Of a stretch of 64,000 nt of DNA, positions 7,522-14,938 are shown piece after piece. The number at the start of each line of letters is the position of its first letter. The first letter of the stretch is position 1. The DNA is from Pontibacter ummariensis (GTDB lineage: Bacteria > Bacteroidota > Bacteroidia > Cytophagales > Hymenobacteraceae), in NCBI RefSeq assembly GCF_900188175.1, contig NZ_FZOQ01000013.1, positions 121,401 to 185,400 of the forward strand, read 5' to 3'. A program made the position numbers and the translations under genes. The notes below the pieces were generated by a model that saw only the letters and a list, made by a program, of their open reading frames with translations, ran no database searches and was not told the DNA's origin.

Positions 7522-9852
7522 TTAATCCAGTACGGCTATTTTACTGATACAGGTTTGCTCGCCGTCCTGCCCTGAGCTCAGGACCAGGTACACTCCGGCT
7601 TTCACGCGTTTTCCGTTATAATCGCGGCCATCCCAGGCAAGTGTGCCCCCGGTCGCTTGCGTTTTATACACTAAGGTACCAGAGACATCGGTAATGCGGA
7701 CGTCAGCATTGTTGGGGAGCCCTGAAACACCGATCAGGCCGGTATAGTCGCGGCGCACAGGGTTCGGGAAAACAACAGCGCACTCCGGCTTCCCTTCCGT
7801 TACGGTAGCTCCTGCCCGGTACGAGGCAATGCCAGCGTCTGTGGCGACAAATACCTCCCCTGTCTCATGCACCACAGCCACCGACAGTACTTTGTCAGAA
7901 GGCAAGGGGCTGTTTTTAACTGTGAAATGCTGGATTAATTTGTCACCTTCCGGGCTGAACAGCCAAAGGCCATTGTCCGTCCCCATCCATTTTCTGTTAG
8001 CCCCGTCTACGGCAATGCTTCTGACCGTCTGTCCGTCCAGTAAGGGGCGCCCGGCAATGACCGGGATGCGGGCGTCGTAAGGTTGCGACTCAAACAGGTA
8101 GCCTGGGTTGTAGTACACGCCCACCCCACTGCCGGTGCCAACCCAAACATCACCGTTCCGGTCTTTGGCCATGCTGTAGACGGCACCGTCCGGCAAGCCG
8201 CCTCTCCCTTCACCGGTGCCCAAACGACGTACTTTGTTTTGCTCGCTGTCGAACACGACTAAACCATTGCCCCGGTTAGCCCTGCGTGCTACAGAAAGCC
8301 ACTTCTGCCCATCATCATCCAGGAGAAGCTGGTCTAAGTTACTGCCATCTGCTATGTCAGGCAGTACGAAAGGCGTCCAGGTGCCATCAGGTCGCAGCGC
8401 CAGTAAGCCGGGAGCACTCGGGAGTTGACTGCGGTTAACCACCCACACGTTTCCTTCTGTATCGGTAGCGACATCGGTCACACGGATGCCCTGCTCTTTC
8501 TCTGTGTAAGATTGTGCGCTGAGTAAGGGGCTGTTGCTGCCATTGTAAACCTTCACCTCGTCGGGCCCATTCCACTCGATCAAGCCACGGCCATAGCTCG
8601 CTATGTAAAGCTTCTGGTTTTGGGAGTTAAAAGTTGCCCCTACCAAGTCCTCGAAAAAAGTCAGGTTAGGAGACAGTGTACTGTTGTAACTTTGCCAATC
8701 CTTGCTGTACACGTAAAAGCCTGCTTTGTTTCCATTCGGCTGATTGTTCTCGTCGTAGCCCCCGCTAAAGGCGTACACCTTTCCCTGGCTGGCGTAGAGG
8801 CGGAAGGCATCGCTGGCAAAGGGCCCGGCTGGGGCAAAAGCCTCGGCTCTGGTTCCATCCTGGTTTAACCGCACCAAACCATTCCGGCTATCCGCCACCC
8901 ACACTACGCCTGCCTCCACAACAGCTTTTTGCGGAGCCGCCAATAACGTGTGGTTAAGCTTCTGCACTTGTCCGCTTTTATTCTGAAGCACCAGCCCTTC
9001 GGTTGTCGCCACAGCCAAGTATCCGTCTGAGGCTTTGATACTGTTTACCCTTGTGTTGGGTAACAGCAAGTTCTCCTGCCAGGCTTTCCCCTTCAGGGCA
9101 TAAGTACCGCTTGTAGCGGTAGCTGCATACAACGTCTCTCCCAGAACAGCCAGGTCTACAACAGCACTTGTAGCAGGCAGCCCTTCATCACGTCTCTTCC
9201 AGCTATGGAAGTCCTGCAGGTTTAGGCCTTGTAGTGGGGCTGCCAGAAGGCCATGGTCGGTGGCCAGGTAAATACTATCCTGTCGTATGGCAGATGCGCT
9301 GACAGTAACCTGCGCGCCGGAAGGCCCTAAATTACTATAGGTTTCTTTTACCTCCCGCTTCTGCAAGTCCAGTACTACCACGCCAAAGGAGGTGGAGAGG
9401 TAGGCTAGCCGGTTATGCAGCCGTATACTGTTGATCTTCTTTTCTCCGGCAAGGGGCTTGCGGTAGATATCACTGATGTTATAGAGCTTATTTTCCTGCA
9501 GCAGGTCTACCTGGGTATTGGCGTAAGCAATAACCAGCGTGTTTGTTACGGCATCGTAGCCTATTGTACTGAGTTGTTGCGCTTGCAGGCCATCTACCTT
9601 TGTGATAGCTTCGGTTGTATTGAACTCCTTGTCGTAGTAGAAAAGGCCTTTCTCCGCAGCCACATACACTTTATCGCCTGCGTTGGCAAGGGTTTTCGCC
9701 TGCCTGTAAGGCACGTGCACCTGCCAGCTCCCCAACGGTCCTTTGCTCTGTGCATATCCTTGAAAGCAAGAGAACACCCACACGACCAAGCCTAGCATCC
9801 GGACCAGGGAGCGAAGAGACGATCGACAGCTGGAGATAACTTGTAACTTCAT
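7522..9852 (-). CDS. porZ: PorZ-like T9SS beta-propeller protein
   Basis: Protein of 776 residues, the length I recall for Porphyromonas gingivalis PorZ. A signal peptide (cleavage near GYAQS) is followed by GSWQVHVPYRQA and VYVAAEKGLFYYD, the usual start of PorZ. The body is built of two-component-regulator-type propeller repeats (GLLAAPLQG, VWVADSRNGLVRLN, VWVGTGSGVGVYYN, KWMGTDNGLWLFS). The end is a T9SS-type C-terminal domain (VVFPNPVRRDYTG, VRITDVSGTLVYK, RVKAGVYLVLSSG). PorZ sits on the cell surface as part of the T9SS attachment complex that delivers A-LPS to cargo. The symbol is a family assignment from architecture and length. It abuts recO. Confidence 0.8.
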   Translation of the reverse strand: MKLQVISSCRSSLRSLVRMLGLVVWVFSCFQGYAQSKGPLGSWQVHVPYRQAKTLANAGDKVYVAAEKGLFYYDKEFNTTEAITKVDGLQAQQLSTIGYDAVTNTLVIAYANTQVDLLQENKLYNISDIYRKPLAGEKKINSIRLHNRLAYLSTSFGVVVLDLQKREVKETYSNLGPSGAQVTVSASAIRQDSIYLATDHGLLAAPLQGLNLQDFHSWKRRDEGLPATSAVVDLAVLGETLYAATATSGTYALKGKAWQENLLLPNTRVNSIKASDGYLAVATTEGLVLQNKSGQVQKLNHTLLAAPQKAVVEAGVVWVADSRNGLVRLNQDGTRAEAFAPAGPFASDAFRLYASQGKVYAFSGGYDENNQPNGNKAGFYVYSKDWQSYNSTLSPNLTFFEDLVGATFNSQNQKLYIASYGRGLIEWNGPDEVKVYNGSNSPLLSAQSYTEKEQGIRVTDVATDTEGNVWVVNRSQLPSAPGLLALRPDGTWTPFVLPDIADGSNLDQLLLDDDGQKWLSVARRANRGNGLVVFDSEQNKVRRLGTGEGRGGLPDGAVYSMAKDRNGDVWVGTGSGVGVYYNPGYLFESQPYDARIPVIAGRPLLDGQTVRSIAVDGANRKWMGTDNGLWLFSPEGDKLIQHFTVKNSPLPSDKVLSVAVVHETGEVFVATDAGIASYRAGATVTEGKPECAVVFPNPVRRDYTGLIGVSGLPNNADVRITDVSGTLVYKTQATGGTLAWDGRDYNGKRVKAGVYLVLSSGQDGEQTCISKIAVLD

Positions 9853-9913
9853 TGGAATTTCGGAACAGACTTCTGAGTTGGCAACTATTACCTAAACTAC
9901 AGGCGCACAACGT

Positions 9914-10507
9914 TTATTGCTTTTTCTTCATCCCTTCCACGAAGCAATGGCGACAGCGGGCCTCATAAGAGTCTGTTTCGCCTAAAAGCACCTGATGCTC
10001 GGAAGGCGCGTTTCGAAAAGAGTAATTAGCAATATCTCCGCACTGCACGCATACCGCATGCACTTTGGTCACGTATTCGGCTACAGCAATAAGGGCAGGC
10101 ATGGGGCCAAAGGGCTTGCCCTGGTAGTCCATGTCCAGGCCGGCGGCGATAACACGCACCCCGCTGTTGGCCAGCTTAACACATACCTCCGCCAGGCCAT
10201 CGTCGAAGAACTGCGCCTCGTCCACACCCACCACGTCACAGCTGCCACCCAGCAGCAGCATATCTTGGGCAAAGTCGATGGGGGTAGAACGGATAGAGTT
10301 GGCATTGTGCGAGACCACGTCCTCTTCGTGGTAGCGTTTGTCCACCGTAGGCTTAAAAATCTCTATTTTCTGCTTCGCAATCCTGGCACGGTTCAGTCTT
10401 CTGATGAGTTCTTCTGTTTTGCCTGAGAACATCGATCCACAGATCACCTCAATCCATCCTCTTCTGGTAGCGTGGTTCTCGTTGCCAACGCGCGGTTCAA
10501 TAAACAT
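9914..10507 (-). CDS. tdk: Thymidine kinase (type II)
   Basis: Protein of 197 residues. Walker A GSMFSGKT (residues 24-31), the DEAQFF motif for Mg and base binding, the [15 protein letters not shown] lid segment, and a zinc ribbon of two pairs (CVQC and CRHC) identify a class II thymidine kinase. It phosphorylates thymidine to dTMP in the salvage pathway. An N-terminal extension of about 15 residues before WIEVICG is common in Bacteroidota. It lies between the ferredoxin gene and porZ on the same strand. Confidence 0.96.
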   Translation of the reverse strand: MFIEPRVGNENHATRRGWIEVICGSMFSGKTEELIRRLNRARIAKQKIEIFKPTVDKRYHEEDVVSHNANSIRSTPIDFAQDMLLLGGSCDVVGVDEAQFFDDGLAEVCVKLANSGVRVIAAGLDMDYQGKPFGPMPALIAVAEYVTKVHAVCVQCGDIANYSFRNAPSEHQVLLGETDSYEARCRHCFVEGMKKKQ

Positions 10508-10521
10508 CTTAAATAAAAAAA

Positions 10522-10845
10522 CTAACTGGTATAAGTAAGGTGCGGCAGCTTGGTCTGGTCAGGAACCCTCCCCATAACTTCGCCACCGGTTAGGGTACAC
10601 TGGCACGTCAATCTTTCGTTATCCTTCAGCCGGCCCTTCTCGCGGTAGCGTATCTCAGGGTCCGTCAGTGGCCCGAAGTGCTCCATCCCCTGCAACACAA
10701 TGATGCGGCAGGTAGTGCAACGGCCCTTGCCTCCGCAGGCATGCATCCAATCGGTGCCTTGGGCCTGCAGGGCCTTCAGCAGCGATTGCCCCTGCCCGAC
10801 CTTTACTTCAAGGTTGGCAAGGTTTTGCACCGTCAACTTTGGCAT
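10522..10845 (-). CDS. 2Fe-2S ferredoxin
   Basis: Protein of 107 residues with a plant-type/adrenodoxin 2Fe-2S fold. Cluster ligands are visible as [10 protein letters not shown] (Cys, five residues, Cys, two residues, Cys) plus the distal Cys in ERLTCQCTL. It is a soluble electron carrier; its partner enzyme cannot be told from context. It is 14 bp upstream of thymidine kinase on the same strand and divergent from the 368-residue protein, whose start is only 33 bp away. Confidence 0.92.
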   Translation of the reverse strand: MPKLTVQNLANLEVKVGQGQSLLKALQAQGTDWMHACGGKGRCTTCRIIVLQGMEHFGPLTDPEIRYREKGRLKDNERLTCQCTLTGGEVMGRVPDQTKLPHLTYTS

Positions 10846-10878
10846 AATTTTATAACTTTACAGAAGAAAGTGACCACA

Positions 10879-11985
10879 ATGGAAGACAAATATAATCAAT
10901 TGCACCTAGAGCGCTACAGCAAACAGCTGGCAAATCTGTTATGCGACCGCCACTTCGCGACGCATGACACGCTGAACGGCCCCCAGCTACTTGGCTTTAC
11001 CCCTATCAAGCAGGTGAACCTGTTCGTGATAAAGGAGCTGCTCCTGAAGTGGCACCACGAGATGGCGAACCTCCGCAGCCCTTATTTTGATTATGAGCAC
11101 GAGGAGGTAAAAGAGGCGCTGGTAAATTTCATGAACGTGCTCTCGCGCAAAATCCTCATGAAGCGCAATGCCTTTGAGCCCCTGCTGCAAAAAGCGATTT
11201 ACGACACGTTCCTGGTGGTACTGGCCCCCGTTACCACTTTCGAGGAAAAGTTTCTGCGCATACAGGAGGAGATTACTTTGCCTAAGCTGCAGGAAAACCT
11301 GAAGTACATTGACATTGACAAGGCCCTGTTTGCTGGTTTTGTGGAAACCCTGTCGCCAAACAACCGTGACCGGGAGTATATCCTGAGCCGCTTCACGCTG
11401 TATGTGAAAGCGAACCCGGACAGCCGCACTCCGCTCAGCAAGCTGGTGGAAAAATTTAACAGTCTGCTGCCGGTTACAGAGGAAGAGATCAAAGGAACAA
11501 CACCAGCAGCCCCGGCTCCTGTACCTGTTCCGAAGGCTACTCCGGCTGCCCCAGCACGGGAAACAGAAATTGTGGCCCCGATACACAACACGCAGCGGGA
11601 AGCTTCTGCCCCAACCGCACGCCCTATGTACCGCAAGGCAGAAGAGGATGAGGATGCGGAGGATGCTCCCGTAAACGTGCGGCCGACACTTAACGACAAC
11701 TTCCGGAAGGCGTCCAGTGCCTCCCTTGCCGAGTCGCACACGAACCGGAAAATTGAGTCGCTCAAGAACTCTATCTCCATCAACCAGCGCTTCAGCTTTA
11801 TCAATGAATTGTTTAACGGCGATAACATGGCCTACTACCAGGCTATCAAAACGCTGGACGATTATCCTGCCCCGGAGGTGGCCAAGCGCTACGTAACGCA
11901 GGACCTGGCATCTAAATACGACTGGAGTAAAAAGCAGGACCACGTGAGTAAGTTGCTCCGCCTGATCGAACGCAAGTTCGCTTAA
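10879..11985 (+). CDS. Conserved Bacteroidota protein of unknown function
   Basis: Protein of 368 residues, cytoplasmic (no signal peptide or membrane span). I chose the ATG at 10879 (MEDKYNQLHLERYSK). A longer in-frame extension upstream would run antisense through most of the ferredoxin gene. Residues 1-200 are helical and charged. Residues about 205-290 form a Pro/Ala-rich linker (TTPAAPAPVPVPKAT) and an acidic patch. The last 80 residues (SISINQRFSFINELFNGD, then a conserved YDWSKK and LIERKF ending) match a short domain I recall from many Bacteroidota hypothetical proteins. No enzymatic motif is visible. It has its own terminator at 12007. Confidence 0.75.
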   Translation: MEDKYNQLHLERYSKQLANLLCDRHFATHDTLNGPQLLGFTPIKQVNLFVIKELLLKWHHEMANLRSPYFDYEHEEVKEALVNFMNVLSRKILMKRNAFEPLLQKAIYDTFLVVLAPVTTFEEKFLRIQEEITLPKLQENLKYIDIDKALFAGFVETLSPNNRDREYILSRFTLYVKANPDSRTPLSKLVEKFNSLLPVTEEEIKGTTPAAPAPVPVPKATPAAPARETEIVAPIHNTQREASAPTARPMYRKAEEDEDAEDAPVNVRPTLNDNFRKASSASLAESHTNRKIESLKNSISINQRFSFINELFNGDNMAYYQAIKTLDDYPAPEVAKRYVTQDLASKYDWSKKQDHVSKLLRLIERKFA

Positions 11986-12006
11986 ACAAACCTTATACAT
12001 GCCAGT

Positions 12007-12047
12007 AAAGCGAGTGCCTCTGCCAACAACAGGGGCACTCGCTTTTT
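12007..12047 (+). terminator. Terminator of the 368-residue protein gene
   Basis: Arms 12007-12022 and 12030-12045 (AAAGCGAGTGCCTCTG against CAGGGGCACTCGCTTT) pair over 16 bp with one G-U and a seven-base loop. A T-run follows. The roughly 255 bp from here to the next gene show nothing else I can support. Confidence 0.85.
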
Positions 12048-12304
12048 ATAGCTTTTACTAAGTATCAGGATCGATACAGACAAAAAGCCGGCCCTTCCCA
12101 AAAAGTATGGCAACAAGTGCTCCCTGAGCCCGTAGGCAGTTGCAAATAAGCACGTGAAATACTAATTATGCAGCCGCTTTTGCCTTTTCCGGCTGTTCTT
12201 GTGCGAAGGGCATGCCTGTTTTTTTTGAGGCAAAAATCAAAGGCATCCGACACAAACAGAGAATTAACCCGTACTATCAACTTAAACAGAACCTTTTACC
12301 TGCC

Positions 12305-12694
12305 ATGAGAGACGATTTTGACTACGACGACGACCTCGCTTACAACGATTACGACGACGAAGAAGAGGATGATGACTTCGGAATGACGTTTGAAGAGGAC
12401 CTGTACTTAATGATACGGGAGAAGCTACGTGACACTATTCAGGAGTACAAGTCACAGTACCCGACACTGAAAAAGCTGGAAAGCTCTGTTAACTCCTTTA
12501 AGGTAAACGCGAAGAACACAGACGATTCGAAGTTCTACCCCCTAGCAGCCAAACTCCTAAGCGAGCACATCAAGCCTCTGACAGAAGAGTCGGAAGAGAT
12601 TCAGGAGATCTACGATAACATGCAGGCAGACATTGCCCGCTTTAAGAACCAGCGCGCGCATGGGTACGAAGGCGAACTGTACCTGACTGCCTAG
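12305..12694 (+). CDS. Acidic-tail protein of unknown function
   Basis: Protein of 129 residues. The first 27 are almost entirely Asp, Glu and Tyr (MRDDFDYDDD, then YDDEEEDDD), followed by a folded alpha-helical part (EEDLYLMIREKLRDTIQEY, YPLAAKLLSEHIKPL, EIQEIYDNMQADIARFKN). I start at the ATG at 12305; upstream in-frame codons give an unlike, basic sequence. The acidic stretch could mimic nucleic acid or bind a basic partner, but this is inference. No known family recognised. It is flanked by terminators on both sides and so is monocistronic. Confidence 0.6.
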   Translation: MRDDFDYDDDLAYNDYDDEEEDDDFGMTFEEDLYLMIREKLRDTIQEYKSQYPTLKKLESSVNSFKVNAKNTDDSKFYPLAAKLLSEHIKPLTEESEEIQEIYDNMQADIARFKNQRAHGYEGELYLTA

Positions 12695-12709
12695 CTCCCA
12701 CACACTGTT

Positions 12710-12753
12710 AACAAGCGCCCGGCCTGATGATCAGGCCGGGCGCTTGTTTTTTA
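12710..12753 (+). terminator. Terminator of the acidic-tail protein gene
   Basis: Arms 12710-12727 and 12731-12748 (AACAAGCGCCCGGCCTGA and its complement) form a perfect 18-bp GC-rich stem with a TGA loop and a T tail. Very strong predicted intrinsic terminator. Confidence 0.92.
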
Positions 12754-12868
12754 TTTCTGTTTAAACTTTATTAACATCCTAAATCGGCGTTGAAACATTG
12801 CTTTAAGAGTGAGGGACAAATTTTTCCTAATAAAATTCATGTTTTAGCGGGGAAGTTTAAATATTAGC

Positions 12869-12876
12869 TATATTTG
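12869..12876 (+). promoter_or_regulatory. -7 element of the PH-like membrane protein gene
   Basis: TATATTTG is a perfect TAnnTTTG match. Transcription would begin near 12883, giving a 5' leader of about 120 nt before the ATG at 13002. An in-frame ATG at 12888 would almost be leaderless and is a possible alternative start. Confidence 0.5.
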
Positions 12877-13001
12877 TTCCACCATTGATGCAACCATTTG
12901 TTGGCTTTTGGAATCTACTCTATGATGAAAGACCAAAAGCAGTGTTACGATTATTATTACGACGCAACCTGACCCTAAACAAACTTAACGTTCCTTCTAT
13001 C

Positions 13002-13439
13002 ATGGCTCAAAATAAATTGTTTACGGGAGAACAGTATCTCACGCAAACCCTGGATAACAGAATGGTGGTGACCACACACCGTCTGATCCTTAAGCAGGCG
13101 CCATGGGCGCTGCGCCACAACCAGTCGCTCCTGTTAGATGACATAACAGGCTGGGACGTGAAAGCCACAGGGCATTTTCTGTACCTGTACCTCGGGATAG
13201 CAAGTGCCGTTACCAGTTTCTTTATCCCCTCTTTCTCCTTGCTACCGCTTTTCTTTCTGGCCTTGTTCCTGATGACGCGCCACCGCCGCGTGTACCTGAA
13301 AACCGCTAGCAAAGAGGTGCTCCTGCCAGTAGAAGTGGACGAGGCCTGTATCAGCAGCCTGCTACAGATGGTACGCCAGGTGCATCCCACTACAGACCCA
13401 GTACCGAGCCCTAAAGGCAAAATGGTAGTGGCTGCATAA
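13002..13439 (+). CDS. Membrane protein with PH-like domain, unknown function
   Basis: Protein of 145 residues. Residues 1-45 (LFTGEQYLTQTLDNRMVVTTHRLILKQ) look like the start of a bacterial PH-like domain, in which the VTTHRLI strand is typical. Two hydrophobic segments follow (about 57-90, LYLYLGIASAVTSFFI and LLPLFFLALFLM), then a second PH-like strand set (RRVYLKTASKEVLLPVEV). An in-frame ATG at 12888 would add 38 residues, rich in Leu and Arg. I prefer 13002 because MAQNKLFTGEQ starts cleanly at the domain. Function unknown; probably inner membrane. Confidence 0.65.
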   Translation: MAQNKLFTGEQYLTQTLDNRMVVTTHRLILKQAPWALRHNQSLLLDDITGWDVKATGHFLYLYLGIASAVTSFFIPSFSLLPLFFLALFLMTRHRRVYLKTASKEVLLPVEVDEACISSLLQMVRQVHPTTDPVPSPKGKMVVAA

Positions 13440-13463
13440 GCGAAAGAACTTTGAACACGTCAT

Positions 13464-13488
13464 AAAGCACCTTTAGGGGTGCTTTTTT
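13464..13488 (+). terminator. Terminator of the PH-like protein gene
   Basis: Arms 13464-13471 and 13478-13485 (AAAGCACC / GGTGCTTT), six-base loop and a T6 run: a compact intrinsic terminator between this gene and the MoxR gene. Confidence 0.85.
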
Positions 13489-13574
13489 GTTATAGTGCTC
13501 CAGCCCCTTATAATATCTTAGTAGGTAAGTCGTATTATAGCTATATTTAGGGGTTTTTTCAGAACCTGAAGCCT

Positions 13575-14567
13575 ATGCCAACAGACGAATTGATTTATAC
13601 GGAAAGGGTGCGGACACACCAGCAAAAGATAAAGCAGGTTTTTAACGAGGTCAGCAAAGTGGTGGTAGGGCAGTCCTATATGGTTAACCGCCTTTTGATT
13701 GGCCTGTTTACCGGCGGCCATATTCTGTTGGAGGGTGTACCAGGCCTGGCTAAAACGCTCACCATCAACTCCTTGTCCAAGGCGCTTCATCTGGATTTCC
13801 AACGCATCCAGTTCACTCCGGACCTGTTACCTTCGGACCTGATCGGTACCATGATCTACAACCAGAACGCCTCTGCGTTTGAGGTAAAGAAAGGTCCTAT
13901 CTTCGCCAACCTTATCCTGGCAGACGAGGTGAACCGCTCCCCGGCTAAAGTGCAGTCGGCTTTGCTCGAGGCCATGCAGGAGAAGCAGGTAACGATTGGG
14001 GAGACAACATACAAGCTGGACCTGCCCTTCCTAGTGCTGGCGACGCAGAACCCCGTGGAACATGAGGGAACCTATCCGCTGCCAGAGGCCCAGGTAGACC
14101 GCTTCATGATGAAAGTCTACATCGACTACCCAAAGAAGGAAGACGAACTGGAGATCATGCGGCGCATGGCCAACATGACCTATACCGACTCGGTGACCAA
14201 GGTGCTAAGCAAGGAGGACATCTTCGCTATCCGCAATGAGATTAACCAGGTGCAGATATCTGAAACACTGGAGAAATATATCATCGAGTTGGTGTTTGCC
14301 ACACGCCGCCCCGCAGAGTATGACCTGAATGAGTTTGCCCCCTACATTCAGTTCGGGGTGTCGCCCCGAGCCAGCATCGCCTTAAACCGCGCCGCTAAAA
14401 CCGTAGCGTATTTCGATGCCCGTGACTATGTGCTGCCGGAGGACATAAAAGAGGTAGCCTATGACGTGATGAACCACCGCATTATTCTAAACTATGAGGC
14501 CGAGGCGGATGGCATCCGGACAAAAGACTTTATAGAGGCCATTCTACGGAAAGTGCCAATCAGTTAA
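13575..14567 (+). CDS. MoxR-family AAA ATPase
   Basis: Protein of 330 residues with the AAA_3/MoxR layout: Walker A GVPGLAKT (residues 54-61), Walker B LILADEVN (113-120) followed by RSPAKVQSALLEAMQEKQVT, sensor ATQNP with the motif EHEGTYPLPEAQVDRFMMK, and a C-terminal lid. MoxR ATPases act as chaperones in maturation or insertion of metal cofactors, usually next to DUF58 and von Willebrand A proteins. Here the customary partners are absent and the gene is closed by its own terminator, so its client is unknown. Confidence 0.93.
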   Translation: MPTDELIYTERVRTHQQKIKQVFNEVSKVVVGQSYMVNRLLIGLFTGGHILLEGVPGLAKTLTINSLSKALHLDFQRIQFTPDLLPSDLIGTMIYNQNASAFEVKKGPIFANLILADEVNRSPAKVQSALLEAMQEKQVTIGETTYKLDLPFLVLATQNPVEHEGTYPLPEAQVDRFMMKVYIDYPKKEDELEIMRRMANMTYTDSVTKVLSKEDIFAIRNEINQVQISETLEKYIIELVFATRRPAEYDLNEFAPYIQFGVSPRASIALNRAAKTVAYFDARDYVLPEDIKEVAYDVMNHRIILNYEAEADGIRTKDFIEAILRKVPIS

Positions 14568-14577
14568 ATGCTAACAC

Positions 14578-14608
14578 AAAAGGGGCTGCTTTACAACAGC
14601 CCCTTTTT
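14578..14608 (+). terminator. Terminator of the MoxR gene
   Basis: Arms 14578-14588 and 14597-14607 (AAAAGGGGCTG / CAGCCCCTTTT) with an eight-base loop and T-run, starting 11 bp after the stop codon. Confidence 0.88.
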
Positions 14609-14656
14609 CATTTTATTCCTCCTCTTAAACAGCACGTTTCTCCACGTGAGACATAC

Positions 14657-14827
14657 TCAGTTTAGGGTAAAAGAAAAGCGCCTTTGCGGAAAGCTCTCAT
14701 CGCACCATTGCGCTAGTTGTAGTTTCTCGTCTCCCTCAAGGACGTTTAAGCCTTTCTTTAACTCTTTCTCGAACAGTGTCTCGTCGAAGCTCACTTTCAT
14801 TAAAATCATCTTAACGTATTCTAACAT
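14657..14827 (-). CDS. Small conserved protein, 56 residues
   Basis: A 56-residue frame from ATG 14825-14827 to TGA 14657-14659, in a stretch that otherwise looks empty. The protein starts MLEYVKMILMKVSFDETLFEKELKK by short segments and contains a single WC near residue 41 (QLAQWCDES). I recall a family of small Hymenobacteraceae proteins beginning MLEYVKTIL..KVSFD..LFEKEL and carrying a late WC motif, so I regard this as a real gene. No membrane span; predicted amphipathic helices. Function unknown. It is convergent with the MoxR gene and lies about 110 bp upstream of the next gene's stop codon. Confidence 0.65.
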   Translation of the reverse strand: MLEYVKMILMKVSFDETLFEKELKKGLNVLEGDEKLQLAQWCDESFPQRRFSFTLN

Positions 14828-14938
14828 AACGCTTCATTTAGTGCCATAACTAATGTGCCACTAAACTACTACCAGCATGTTAAGGCAATAGAAACGAGGT
14901 ATTATGATTGTATAAAGTGTTGCCTTTAAAGCCAGGCG

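Noticed and set aside
10678..10878. N-terminal extension of the 368-residue protein by 67 codons
   Set aside because: It would lie antisense inside the ferredoxin gene and its composition is unlike the rest of the protein.
14568..14849. 93-codon plus-strand frame after the MoxR gene
   Set aside because: It runs through the MoxR terminator and is antisense to the better-supported 56-residue gene; composition is Ser/Phe-rich, typical of a shadow frame.
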